Source: an uncultured Pirellulaceae bacterium | Lineage (GTDB): Bacteria > Planctomycetota > Planctomycetia > Pirellulales > Pirellulaceae | Direction of reading: 5' to 3' | DNA length: 44,567 nucleotides | NCBI GenBank assembly: GCA_905480545.1 | Contig: CAJQQR010000131.1 | Location: forward strand, 1-44,567 | In this document: positions 16,325-25,808 of the stretch, one piece after another | How positions within the stretch are numbered: the first letter of the stretch is position 1 | Layout: each line of letters opens with the position of its first letter | Notes under the pieces: generated by a model | What the model saw: the letters and a program-made list of their open reading frames with translations, nothing else | Database searches by the model: none | Told to the model about the DNA's origin: nothing | Position numbers and translations under genes: made by a program

Positions 16325-17143
16325 TTGAACGAAATCCGGATTGAAGACATCCCGAGCGGATCTCGACCGAAACATATCGCCGTCATCATGGACGGCAATG
16401 GTCGTTGGGCGCAAATGCGGGATCTTCCTCGAATCGAAGGTCACCGTAACGGTATTGCAAGTGTTCGCCGCACGTTGGAAGAATCGGTTCGGTTAGGGCT
16501 GGAGCAACTGACGTTGTACTGCATGTCCAGTGAAAATTGGAAACGGCCACAAGGTGAAGTTGACTTTCTGATGCATCTTTTGCAGCAATACATGATCGAG
16601 GAACGTGCGACGTTCATGGACCAAAACGTTCGCGTTGAAATTATCGGGCGTCGGATTGGGATTCCCCGCGAGGTCCAAACGGAAATGGACAAGACGATTA
16701 GCATGTGTTCCACAAACACTGGGACCTGTTTGTGTCTTGCGATTAATTACGGTTCAAGGATGGAACTGGTCGACGCGATCAAACGCATTAGTGAAAAAGT
16801 GGTCCACGGGGAATTGACAAGTGATCAAATTGACGAAGAAGTTGTTTCTGCGCATTTGTACACTTCGTCAATGAAGGATCCTGACCTTTTGATCCGAACC
16901 GCCGGCGAAATGCGGATCAGTAACTTTTTGCTTTGGCAGATTAGCTATGCAGAACTTTGGGTTACAGATAAGGCGTGGCCTGAATTCGCCGAAACTGACT
17001 TGCATCAGTCGATTATCGATTATGCGAGGCGAGAACGAAGATTTGGTGGCCTGATTCAAAAGAAAAAGATGCCGCCGTTGATGGATCTTCAAGCCGAAAG
17101 CGAAGCGAATTCGACGACCCAAAAACTGGAGGAAGATGCGTGA
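16325..17143 (+). CDS. uppS: Isoprenyl transferase (undecaprenyl diphosphate synthase)
   Basis: A 272-residue cis-prenyltransferase that adds isopentenyl units to farnesyl diphosphate to make the C55 carrier used for cell-wall and glycan precursors. HIAVIMDGNGRWA (17-29) carries the Mg-binding Asp23. The EGHRNG segment follows, and the C-terminal signature is LIRTAGEMRISNFLLWQISYAELW. The start is TTG at 16325; a stop lies three codons upstream and the next in-frame Met is inside the conserved motif, so TTG is forced. No clear ribosome site. It overlaps cdsA by four bases. Confidence 0.95.
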   Translation: MNEIRIEDIPSGSRPKHIAVIMDGNGRWAQMRDLPRIEGHRNGIASVRRTLEESVRLGLEQLTLYCMSSENWKRPQGEVDFLMHLLQQYMIEERATFMDQNVRVEIIGRRIGIPREVQTEMDKTISMCSTNTGTCLCLAINYGSRMELVDAIKRISEKVVHGELTSDQIDEEVVSAHLYTSSMKDPDLLIRTAGEMRISNFLLWQISYAELWVTDKAWPEFAETDLHQSIIDYARRERRFGGLIQKKKMPPLMDLQAESEANSTTQKLEEDA

Positions 17144-18042
17144 TTTGGCGATTGATTTCGGCAGCGATATTCATTTCGGCGATCTTGACGGTTGCCTACT
17201 TTGATTATCAGTTGGGAAGCTCCGATTCACTTGGTCACGTTGGAGTTTTTTTGGTGCCGGTCGTTATTATCTTGACCGGCATGGCCGCGCAGGAGTTAAC
17301 GAACATGATTGCGTCTCGCAATCCTTCGACACCGCAGTCGATTGTCATTTGTGGAGCGATGGTGACGATCGCCTGTGCTTGCGCGCCGGTTCTATGGGAA
17401 GTCTATCCTGCTGATTGTCCGGTGGGTAAGTTGGGATGGAATACGTTGGGATTATCGATGGCTGTTGCCATCGCCATTGTGTTTGAAATGATACGCTTCA
17501 AAGCTGCAGAAAAAGTCATTTCGAATCTTGCGTACTCGATTTTCGTAATCGTCTACGCTGGATTCCTGATGGGGTTTTTGGCAGGGCTTCGATTTTACGA
17601 TAGCAACGAAGTCGGAATGACGGCGTTGATGTCTTTGTTGGTCACGGTCAAGCTGAGTGATGCGGGCGCGTTTTTTATCGGGAAAATGTTTGGTCGAAAC
17701 AAACTTGCTCCCAAAATGAGTCCTGCCAAATCGGTGGAGGGGGCGATCGGTGCAGTCGTGACCGGCGCAATGGGTTCGGTTGCGTTTTTCATGTGGGTCG
17801 CTCCATGGCTTGCTGACGGGAAAGTCACCGCACCAATTTGGGCGAGTGTTTTGTTTGGCGTCGTAATTGCCGTAACGGGAATGGTCGGTGATTTATTTGA
17901 GTCAATTATTAAGCGGGATTTCAAGGCCAAGGATTCAAGCAGTTGGTTGCGCGGTTTAGGGGGGATCTTGGATATTTTTGATTCGATTTTGGCCGCCGCG
18001 CCCGCTGCCTATGTGCTTTGGGTGATTGGAATGTTTACTTAA
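17140..18042 (+). CDS. cdsA: Phosphatidate cytidylyltransferase
   Basis: A 300-residue multi-pass membrane enzyme making CDP-diacylglycerol from phosphatidate and CTP. The start GTG at 17140 overlaps the uppS stop (GTGA), with GGAGGA just upstream, indicating translational coupling. About eight hydrophobic segments are visible. The C-terminal signature runs SIIKRDFKAKDSSSWLRGLGG then ILDIFDS; the usual PGHGG is replaced by RGLGG, but the KR, KD and final FDS elements are kept. The uppS-cdsA pair is a common lipid/cell-envelope arrangement; the dxr and rseP genes that often follow are absent. Confidence 0.93.
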   Translation: MIWRLISAAIFISAILTVAYFDYQLGSSDSLGHVGVFLVPVVIILTGMAAQELTNMIASRNPSTPQSIVICGAMVTIACACAPVLWEVYPADCPVGKLGWNTLGLSMAVAIAIVFEMIRFKAAEKVISNLAYSIFVIVYAGFLMGFLAGLRFYDSNEVGMTALMSLLVTVKLSDAGAFFIGKMFGRNKLAPKMSPAKSVEGAIGAVVTGAMGSVAFFMWVAPWLADGKVTAPIWASVLFGVVIAVTGMVGDLFESIIKRDFKAKDSSSWLRGLGGILDIFDSILAAAPAAYVLWVIGMFT

Positions 18043-18444
18043 CTACTTAAGACGGCCAGCACGTTTGTCGCATTACGTTTTCTTCCATAGCCATTTGAAA
18101 AACTGCATAGATTTTCCTGATTGGCGGGGACGGTTTGGTGCGTCCGATCATTATCCTCTTAATGAAGACGCTACAGCGTCGCAGTGGGCGTAATTTGTGC
18201 AATCGCGGGAACCGGCGTTGGAGTGACGATTGGCGGTAAAATACGCCGCGTTCTAAAGATCATGACTTTTTGTGTTTTTCATTGCCAAAATATAGAAATT
18301 GTTTAGAATTGGCGACAAGCGTGAACATCGGATTTCGGCCGCGAAGACCTGCTCAAAAAACAACGATCAACGACAGCGTAATTCACACTCGTCTTTTTTT
18401 TGAGCTCATTGAACCCTCTGCAAACTTAAATTTTCCTTAAACAT
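18043..18444. other. Gene-free stretch between cdsA and the small unknown gene
   Basis: About 400 bases without a convincing gene. It has a small perfect hairpin GACGCT-AC-AGCGTC near 18167-18180 and a promoter-like pair at 18282-18309. I see no RNA gene or terminator with a T-run. Confidence 0.5.
18282..18309 (+). promoter_or_regulatory. Sigma-70-like promoter candidate
   Basis: TTGCCA (18282-18287) and TAGAAT (18304-18309) are separated by 16 bases, in an AT-rich stretch about 135 bases before the ATG at 18445. Confidence 0.35.
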
Positions 18445-18867
18445 ATGCCTGGAAAACTACAGCAATTTATTCAAAAAACGAAAACCAAAAAGCAGGAAGC
18501 CTTGGCACAAGAGCAAGCAGTTCATGAAAAGGCGATGTCGCTTGTTCCGCGGTGCGATTTGAATAATGACCTTCCAGAGTCGGCGTCCAGCGAAGAGCTT
18601 TGGAAAGGAATTCACGCGAATTTTGTTTGGAGTTTTGGTCCTTCGGAGGGTAAGTCACTCAAAGAGACCAAAAATCAATTCTTGAAGTGGGCCATCCGTA
18701 AATTGAAGGACCCGGTCATGACCATTTGCTTGATTGAATTGATGGTGCGTGAAAAGCAAATCATCAACATTGAGGAAATGAAACAGGCCAGCCAGTTAGC
18801 GGCAGTATCCGAAAATGTCGAGAACGACGCCAATACTGAAGACGCCAGTGCTGAAGAAGCCAGTTAA
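18445..18867 (+). CDS. Small charged protein of unknown function
   Basis: A 140-residue protein I do not recognise. The N-terminus is Lys/Gln-rich and probably helical (QQFIQKTKTKKQEALAQEQA). The middle has SASSEELWKGIHANFVWSFGPSEGKSLKETKNQF, then WAIRKLKDPVMTICLIELMVREKQI, which looks like a folded amphipathic segment. The tail is acidic (NVENDANTEDASAEEAS). There is no signal peptide or clear membrane segment. It starts ATG at 18445 without a strong ribosome site, isolated downstream of cdsA and convergent with the aldolase gene. Sequence character and length make it a likely real gene, possibly restricted to planctomycetes. Confidence 0.6.
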   Translation: MPGKLQQFIQKTKTKKQEALAQEQAVHEKAMSLVPRCDLNNDLPESASSEELWKGIHANFVWSFGPSEGKSLKETKNQFLKWAIRKLKDPVMTICLIELMVREKQIINIEEMKQASQLAAVSENVENDANTEDASAEEAS

Positions 18868-19074
18868 AAAGCTGGTAATGGGTGCTAAAGAGCGTCCGAC
18901 CGAAAAAACGGTAAATAAAACGCCCGTCTCGGCAAACGGTTGATTTTTGTAAGGCCGGACACGCTAGAGGTTATGTTATTTTACTCCAGGTCACTTCCTA
19001 CTTATCTTCCTATGTTGGTGTCCGCGTCCAACGCTGGGGTAGTCAAATCTGGGCTATCCTGTGCTAACGGTTAT

Positions 19075-20007
19075 TCATGATCCTTTTGTGAGAATTCCAA
19101 TTGCATCGAGTTTTTTTTTCAATTCTGCATATTGATGATCTGTAATCGGCTCGAACGGCGGGCGACAGCTTCCGCAGTCCAATCCGATGTATCTCATGAA
19201 TGCCTTTCTATACGACCAGTTTTCATAGAGCGTCAGCAAGTATGTAACTTGATTGATATCGGCTTGGAGTTTTGCCGCTTCATGAAATCGGTCATTGCGA
19301 CACAGTTCGAGCATCCGAGTGTAAAAGCCGGGCGCGAAATTGTACGTCGAACCGATGCCGGCTTGGAATCCCATCGTTTGAGCGGCAACGAACTGCTCGT
19401 CCATTCCACTGATTAACGCGACTGGGCGATCGATATGCCTAGCCAGTTGTTGCACTGAAAAGAAGTCCGCGCCCGTGTACTTCATGCCCGCAACGTTCGG
19501 AATATTGAATAGCGTTTTGTCGCGTTCGGGAATGATCGACGCGAGAAATGCGTAGATCATAAACGGTAGGTTGGTGGCTCTTGAAATCGTCGTGTAATGT
19601 TTGACGGTTCCTTCGAAAGAATTTCGATAAAAAATCGGACCCACTGAAGCGATCCAGTCTGCACCTGCTTTTTCAGAACGCTTGGCTAAATGAGCGGCGG
19701 TATCTGAGTTGGGGTGTCCAACGTGAGCTACGATTTTTAATCCTTTGGCTTTTAAGTAATCGTCGTTTCGACAAGTTTCGGCAACATGTTTCACCAATTC
19801 GACTCGTTCATCCTCTGAGAGCAGTAGTCCTTCACCGGTTGTTCCTGCAACGAAGAATCCACTGACTCCATTTTCGACTTGGAACCGCAACATCCGATTT
19901 AAAACATCGAAATCAATCTCGTTTTTGGCGTTAAACGGGGTGAACAGTGCCGGGAAGATACCTGAGAAATCGGCAGCAGCGGTTTGGTGATCGGCTAAAT
20001 GGGACAT
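19075..20007 (-). CDS. Dihydrodipicolinate synthase / N-acetylneuraminate lyase family aldolase
   Basis: A 310-residue class I (Schiff-base) aldolase of the DapA/NanA superfamily. FPALFTPF opens the barrel; GTTGEG is the substrate carboxylate loop; PFMIYAF carries the conserved Tyr; the Schiff-base Lys is in VAGMKYTGADFF. The MKYTGADFF and DEQFVAAQTMGFQAGIGSTYNF segments resemble N-acetylneuraminate lyases more than DapA. The C-terminal SYRKAFMRYIGLDCGSCRPPFEP is typical. No sialic acid genes are adjacent, so the real substrate is open. Start ATG at 20007; no clear ribosome site. Confidence 0.88.
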   Translation of the reverse strand: MSHLADHQTAAADFSGIFPALFTPFNAKNEIDFDVLNRMLRFQVENGVSGFFVAGTTGEGLLLSEDERVELVKHVAETCRNDDYLKAKGLKIVAHVGHPNSDTAAHLAKRSEKAGADWIASVGPIFYRNSFEGTVKHYTTISRATNLPFMIYAFLASIIPERDKTLFNIPNVAGMKYTGADFFSVQQLARHIDRPVALISGMDEQFVAAQTMGFQAGIGSTYNFAPGFYTRMLELCRNDRFHEAAKLQADINQVTYLLTLYENWSYRKAFMRYIGLDCGSCRPPFEPITDHQYAELKKKLDAIGILTKGS

Positions 20008-20192
20008 GCTTATTTTGAAGGGGACATTGGGGTGAGAAGGGAAACCGGCGAGACCGTTGCAAAATTACCATTTTCGACAATTGGGAGGTTCAAGCGGTTT
20101 CAAAAAAAATTGAATTATTATATCGGACGGACATTTGGTATGATGACAGATCATTTCGAGTTTTGATATCCATCCTTTTACCGAGCCTAGCC

Positions 20193-21737
20193 GTGTCGAT
20201 TCGAAAACCAATCACCGCGACGTGTTTATTCGTCTTCTTCTTAGTTGCCGTTAGTGCAAATCATGTTGTCGGACAGGAAAAAGAGGCTGATAAGAGCAAA
20301 GGCGCGGGAAAACAGGAGAGTTTTAAGGGCAAGAGTGGAGGGGATGAGAAGGGGAAGTCAAAGAACGTCCCGGATTTAGATGATCTTTCTCCCCTTAAAG
20401 ATGCAAGTAAAAAGAGCGATGAGTCGGATGGAGTCAAAGAAGGCTATTGGTACATCAATGCTGAAAAGGCGTTCGCGGACGCGAAAAAGAACAATAAAAG
20501 TGTTTTGATGAATTTTACAGGTTCGGATTGGTGCGGATGGTGCATCAAGCTTGAGGGGGAGGTTTTTTCAAAGCCGGCGTTTTCGAAAAAGGCGTTAGAG
20601 GACTTTGTGTTTTTGAAATTAGACTTTCCAAGTGACAAGTCGAAACTATCCAAGGAAACCGCAGAACAGAATGAAACGCTCAAAAATAAGTTCGGCGTGG
20701 CGGGCTTTCCGAGTATTTACATTTGTGACAGTCAGGAGCGACCGTTTGCCAAGACCGGTTATTTGGCGGGTGGGCCGGAGAAATATTTGGCACACGTGAA
20801 GAAATTCCGTGAACTTCTGAAGGAACGAAACGAATTGCTTGCGTTAGCTGCTGTTGCCAATGGCGAGAAAAAAGCTGAGTTGTTGGATCGAGCTCTCGGG
20901 CTGATGGATGAAGGGATTGCAACTGGACATTACGAAGACGTCATTGAACAGATCGTGAAATTGGACAAGGACAACAAATTCGGTCTGCGAAAAAAATATT
21001 GGGCCGCTCAAGACTTGGAAGAGCAACGCCGAATCCTTGCGAAGGTGGATGTGATTTGTCGGACGTTGGATCCCGAATCGGCCCTAACCGAACTTGAATC
21101 AGCACTTAAAGATGTCACGCTTCCCGCGAACTCGAGAATTGATGCACTTCAACAGAAGCTTTACGTTTTAAAGGAGTTGCAGAAAAACGAAGCGGCGGAT
21201 GACTTGCTGGATCAGATGGTTTCGATTGATGGACTAAGCGAGGATCGACGCAGTCAAATCTTGGTTCAGAAAGCATACAATTATGTGGAAACCAAGCGGG
21301 TTGAAGAGGCGTTGGTTTTCCTAGAGGAAAAATCAAAAACCTATCCCCAGAGTCACATCCTCGTTTCTTCCAAGGGGGAGATTTTAGATTCTCTTTCCAA
21401 ACACGAAGAAGCAATTAAAGAATTCGATCGAGCTCTGTTGTTGGCTCAGGATTCGTCTGAAGCGTCGGCCGAAATTATCGGCATGAAAGCCTACGCCTTG
21501 GTTGCGATAGAGAAAACCGATGAAGCAATCAATGTCTTTCAGGATTTTGTTGATAGCGATTTGCATCCCAATGATGCGAAAGCCGATTTGTTGATTCAAA
21601 AAGCGATGTTGCTGCGGGAAGTTGATCGAAAAGACGCCGCAGAACTTGCGGAAAAACAAGCGTTAGAATTGGCCGATTCTGAAGAGCAAAGAGCGGAATT
21701 ACAAGAGTTGATCAATCAGTTGAATGAGATCGACTGA
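20193..21737 (+). CDS. Secreted thioredoxin-like protein with C-terminal TPR-like repeats
   Basis: An export signal (SIRKPITATCLFVFFLVAVSA), then a low-complexity Lys/Glu/Gly linker to about residue 85. A thioredoxin-like domain follows with NFTGSDWCGWCIKLEGEVF, its CGWC motif at about 114-117. It continues through FVFLKLDFP and KFGVAGFPSIYIC (a cis-Pro-like FP). The C-terminal 300 residues are helical with TPR-like repeats (AYNYVETKRVEEALVFLEEKSK, EAIKEFDRALLLAQD, DEAINVFQDFVD). I chose GTG at 20193 because the earlier TTG at 20163 would put hydrophobic residues before the basic n-region; both are possible. Likely a periplasmic disulfide or redox protein with a protein-interaction tail. Confidence 0.82.
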   Translation: MSIRKPITATCLFVFFLVAVSANHVVGQEKEADKSKGAGKQESFKGKSGGDEKGKSKNVPDLDDLSPLKDASKKSDESDGVKEGYWYINAEKAFADAKKNNKSVLMNFTGSDWCGWCIKLEGEVFSKPAFSKKALEDFVFLKLDFPSDKSKLSKETAEQNETLKNKFGVAGFPSIYICDSQERPFAKTGYLAGGPEKYLAHVKKFRELLKERNELLALAAVANGEKKAELLDRALGLMDEGIATGHYEDVIEQIVKLDKDNKFGLRKKYWAAQDLEEQRRILAKVDVICRTLDPESALTELESALKDVTLPANSRIDALQQKLYVLKELQKNEAADDLLDQMVSIDGLSEDRRSQILVQKAYNYVETKRVEEALVFLEEKSKTYPQSHILVSSKGEILDSLSKHEEAIKEFDRALLLAQDSSEASAEIIGMKAYALVAIEKTDEAINVFQDFVDSDLHPNDAKADLLIQKAMLLREVDRKDAAELAEKQALELADSEEQRAELQELINQLNEID

Positions 21738-22327
21738 ATTGTGACCGGTATCTCCTGTGAAGATTGATCTGATTTGCGTTCTCTCTTTAAGTGTTCTCTC
21801 TTTAAGTGTTTGAGAGGATTCTGTTTTGGGGTGGGACTGGTGAGGCGAAGGGTTTTTCCAACGCCCGCGGTGAAGTAACCGTTGGATCTTCAGCGGAGCC
21901 CACTACCGTATTCATTAGAATGCGAGCAAAAGAAAATGCTAACAATTCGGTAATGCGTTTCCTTTACATTTGACTCTTGAAGGGTTGGTTCTGTGTCGAT
22001 TCCGGAGAGTTCCAGTCGCATGATTGATACAATCGTTATTTTTGATGCATTTGGATTTACGAATACGCGGGGATTTCTCCGTTCTCTATTAGTTCGGGTC
22101 TCGTTGCACGCAAGATCTCAAATGGAGGCCAGTAAAATTGCAATTTTGTTGCGTGTCGAAGGCGATGGATGATTGGACTGACGTTGGACTTCTTCGATGT
22201 GCAGCCAAAATGGGGTTCCCTTTCCAATGTAAAGTCTGGTGTTAGGAATCTTATGATTTATAATAAGCCGTCTATCGACAGTTGACTGCTATTCTCGGCA
22301 GGGAGACCCATAGTAAGGCTAACGGAT
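21738..22327. other. Gene-free stretch before the FAAL gene
   Basis: About 590 bases with no supported gene. It contains a 15-bp tandem duplication (21778-21807), an 11-base match to the reverse complement of the repeat near position 134 (21884-21894), and AT-rich DNA around 22245-22270 where the FAAL promoter might lie. No terminator with a T-run is obvious. Confidence 0.5.
21778..21807. repeat. 15-bp tandem duplication
   Basis: GTTCTCTCTTTAAGT occurs twice in a row (21778-21792, 21793-21807) with no mismatch, in the gap after the thioredoxin/TPR gene. It shares the TTTAAGTG core with the tandem duplication at 25771-25808. Confidence 0.8.
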
Positions 22328-24581
22328 GTGGCGATAGCGATCGGCTGTGTTTCAAGAAACACAAATGACGTTGTAGACATAATGATTAATGACAATGGTG
22401 CCGTTCATCTGGGGAGAAGTTCTCTGGACGAATACACAAATCCGCCCCCTACCACTTCAAATCTATCGGGACGAACTGCTGATGTTTCGGGAAACGCCAG
22501 AAGCTTGGTTGATGCACTTCATCAACTATCCCAATCGATTCCGACCGATGTCGCGTACACGTTCTTAAATGATGGTGACGCCGACACAACGGACATTACA
22601 TACCGCGAACTTGAAATGCGGTCTCAAGCGATCGCGGCTCGTTTGCAAAACAAGTTGAAACCAGGCGATCGTGCAGCTTTGGTTTATGAACCGAGCATCG
22701 ACTATATCGCTGCTCTTATCGGATGTTTTTCCGCCGGTGTCGTTGCTGTGCCGGTTTACCCACCGGATCCAATGCGGATTCAGCGTACCGTTACTCGATT
22801 AAAAACGATCCTGGACGATTCGAATGCAAATTTGATTCTTACCGGGGTCGATGAGTATCGACGATTTGCATCGTTGTTCGCTCCAACTGAGGTGCTGAAC
22901 ACCTCTGAAATTTCTGTCGAAGAAAGTTGTGAATTCCGAGAGCAAATCATAACTGCAGAAACATTAGCATTTCTGCAGTATACATCTGGTTCAACCGGCT
23001 CGCCCAAAGGGGTTATGTTAACCCATGCCAACCTGATGTTTAACTTTGAGCACATCAAAAAATTTGATGAACAGGAGGCCGTTGCTGTTTCCTGGTTGCC
23101 TATGTATCACGATATGGGATTGATTGGGTTGGTGTTGCAGGCGTTGCAGAGTGGCCGCCGGACGGTTTTGATGTCTCCACTTTCGTTTGTCAAACGACCC
23201 TTCAATTGGCTTAAAGCCATTTCGCGTTACCGTGCCTATGCGACGAGTGGACCGAGTTTCGCCTATGAACTGTGTGTTCAAAAAATTACTGACGAAGAGA
23301 TGGAGCAGCTTGATTTAAGCAGCTGGACCTTGGCTTGTAACGGTGCAGAGCCAATTCGCGCCGATACGATGCGTCGATTTACCGAACGGTTCGAACCCTG
23401 TGGATTCCGTTGGGAGACCTTTTATCCGTGTTACGGATTGGCGGAAGCAACGCTAATCGTTAGCGGTGGTGAAAAGTCAGCGGAGCCAATCATCAAGTCG
23501 TTTGATCCAGCGTCCTTGGATCAAAATCGAGTTGTCGAAGTTGGCGCGTTCGAGTTATCGGGACGTGAGATCGTTGGTTGTGGAAAGTCGGTTGATGGAC
23601 AAACGTTTTCAATTGTGAACCCGAACGACCAAACACGCTGTTCTGAAGATCAGGTGGGTGAGATTTGGGTGCGAGGGCCCGGTGTCGCGCAAGGTTACTG
23701 GGGCAATGTTGATGAAACCAACGCTACTTACAACGCATATGTTAAACACGAGAATGGTGAGCCTGTTGATGATGGTCCGCATTTACGGTGGAGACATGGG
23801 CTTTGTTCTGGAGGGTGAGCTTTTTGTGACTGGTCGAATCAAGGACCTGATCATCGTGCGGGGCCGGAACCACTATCCACAAGACATTGAACGAACGGTT
23901 GAAAAGTGTCATAAGTCATTACGGCGAGACCATGGTGCTGCATTTAGTTTGGGGATTGATGGTGACGAACGGCTGGTTGTCGTGCAAGGAATCGTCCGGC
24001 CCAAGAAGATCGATTTGCAACAGCTGTTCGCTGAAATTAGGACCGAGTTGCTGCATGAGCATGATCTTGCGCCGCATGCGATTGTGCTGGTGAAATGTGG
24101 TGAAATTCCCAGGACATCAAGTGGAAAGATCCAGCGAAATGCTTGCCGCAAATTGTATCTGGATGGCGAGTTGCAAGTTGTCGCTCAATGGAATTCGGAA
24201 TCAGAAAAAGGCGTGGCGTTGGCCGGGGCGAGCGAAAGCGGGGAAGCCGGCACACCAGCGGTCGGCGAAACTGAATCAGAAAACATTAGTGGTGACGTTG
24301 CAAAAGGGATTCTGGGGGACCTGACGCTGATCCTTTCGGAATTGAAGGACGGAAAGCTGCCGTCGGTTTTGGATGGTCGGACGCAATTGTTCGCTGATTT
24401 AAATCTAGAATCAATTGACTTGGTTATGTTAAACGAGATGATCGAGCAACGGTACGAAACGGTTTTTCCTTTTCAGGACTTTATGGCAGAGCTCGGTCGA
24501 AAAAATCAGCGGGACATATCGATCGGGCAGTTCGTCGAGTTCATCAGGGCTTACCTTCAAACAATGGAAAATTCCATTTAG
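22328..24581 (+). pseudogene. Fatty-acyl-AMP ligase with C-terminal carrier domain, split by a frameshift
   Basis: An ANL-superfamily enzyme of the fatty-acyl-AMP ligase (FAAL) type, which would activate a fatty acid and load it on its own carrier domain. Part one (22328-23788) has the adenylate motif YTSGSTGSPKG (residues 218-228), WLPMYHDMGLIG and YPCYGLAEATLIVSGG. After Arg487 the frame changes: the downstream frame continues GDMGFVLEGELFVTGRIKD (the TGD-type catalytic Asp region) from 23790, then SSGKIQRNACRKLYLDG and a carrier domain with NLESIDLVML, whose Ser is the phosphopantetheine site. Upstream frame alone stops at 23818. A lost dinucleotide or one extra base at about 23789 explains it. 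Combined length about 750 residues. GTG start at 22328 follows AAGG; ATG at 22382 is an alternative. Sequencing error cannot be excluded. Confidence 0.85.
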
Positions 24582-24802
24582 GTGGGTGCAATTTTTTTGT
24601 TGCAAAATAAGATGAAAGACGCGATTTCGCTCTGGTCTTTCGGTTGATGGCATCCATCGCATTCACACTTTGATTTTGAAAGCCTCTGTTAAAGGGCGGT
24701 TTTTGTTTCCATGATGTGATGTGGGAGGCGCCGAAAAAGCCATGCGATTTTTCGAACAGCGATGTCCTGATTTTCCTAAGAGATCCACCGTAAAATTCTG
24801 CA

Positions 24803-25705
24803 ATGCCCTACATCGAAGCTCGCGATACAAAGTTTTACTATCAGCAAAAAGGTGAGGGCACAGACGTTGTTCTGGTCCATGGCATCACCGGTAACATGGC
24901 AGTGTGGATGTTGAGTGGTTTGGTTCAAAAGCTTGCCAAACAATTTCGCGTCACGGTATTCGACATGCGAGGGCATGGCTACAGCGACACGCCAACATCG
25001 AATTACACTTCGGGCGATATGGCAGATGACTTGGCTGCGATTTGTGATTCGCTTAACGTTGAAACGGCAATGGTGTTGGGTCACAGTTTCGGCGCTGTCG
25101 TCGCATTGCATGCGGCGCATCGGTACCCCGAATTAATTAACGGGGTGATTCTTTCTGATCCGTTCATTCCGGCGCTCCGAAAAATTCAAGCCGACCCAAG
25201 AAAGTGGAAGGGCTTTAAGGCTTATACAACCAATGCAAAGTCGGCAGGTATGATTATTGAAGGCAACCTTTGGGATTTAAAGGAGATGCTGGAGCAAGCC
25301 GCTGGGCTAAAGGGCTGGCGCAAGCGTCTTTTTATTGAAAAAGCGGGCGCAGCTGCACTAGAGCGGCTGGTGCGCTTACATGAAACGACCTGTGGTGAAG
25401 ATGTTGCAAAAGTAGCGGGTTTAACAGAAGAATGCATTGCGACCATATCACAAGATACGGTTTGTTTGTATGGAGAGCATTCTCCATTCCTTCCAATGTG
25501 TCATAAAGCGGGAGAGGTGATTTCCGGTTGCATCATGGACGAAATCCCGGATGCACAGCATTTCGCCTTTGAAGAGAATCCCGCGCACTTTATCGACCGA
25601 GTCGAGTTTCACTTTTGCAGAATGGCTGGGTTGGAGGTGACGGCAGCAGCTTCACAAATTGAAGGCCCGCGCAAAAACATTATGACCGACTCTGAAGCAG
25701 TATAA
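24803..25705 (+). CDS. Alpha/beta hydrolase
   Basis: A 300-residue hydrolase of the alpha/beta fold. VLVHGITG (23-30) forms the oxyanion region, DMRGHGYSD follows, and the nucleophile elbow is GHSFG with Ser95. His253 in DAQHFAFEENP is the likely catalytic His; an acid around CLYGEHSPF completes the triad. There is no signal peptide. It lies about 220 bases downstream of the FAAL-carrier gene on the same strand, so it could hydrolyse or transfer an acyl group from the carrier, but this is inference. It ends with SEAV; the gene before it has no T-run terminator, leaving co-transcription open. Confidence 0.88.
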   Translation: MPYIEARDTKFYYQQKGEGTDVVLVHGITGNMAVWMLSGLVQKLAKQFRVTVFDMRGHGYSDTPTSNYTSGDMADDLAAICDSLNVETAMVLGHSFGAVVALHAAHRYPELINGVILSDPFIPALRKIQADPRKWKGFKAYTTNAKSAGMIIEGNLWDLKEMLEQAAGLKGWRKRLFIEKAGAAALERLVRLHETTCGEDVAKVAGLTEECIATISQDTVCLYGEHSPFLPMCHKAGEVISGCIMDEIPDAQHFAFEENPAHFIDRVEFHFCRMAGLEVTAAASQIEGPRKNIMTDSEAV

Positions 25706-25770
25706 CCGGTTGGCTGGATCTCCTTGGAGGAAACACCCGCAACGCCATCGGACCGCAAGTGTCATTCGGG

Positions 25771-25808
25771 CGTTTCTTTTAAGTGCGTTTCTTTTAAGTG
25801 CGTTTCTT
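25771..25808. repeat. 15-bp tandem duplication spanning the rhomboid stop codon
   Basis: CGTTTCTTTTAAGTG occurs twice without mismatch (25771-25785, 25786-25800), followed by the first eight bases of a third unit. On the minus strand each unit reads AAG AAA CGC ACT TAA, so the end of the rhomboid gene (KKRT and stop) is duplicated in frame after the true stop. Confidence 0.85.

Noticed and set aside
19075..20007. Calling the aldolase dapA
   Set aside because: The Lys region and GIGSTYNF fit N-acetylneuraminate-lyase-like members better; a neutral family name is safer.
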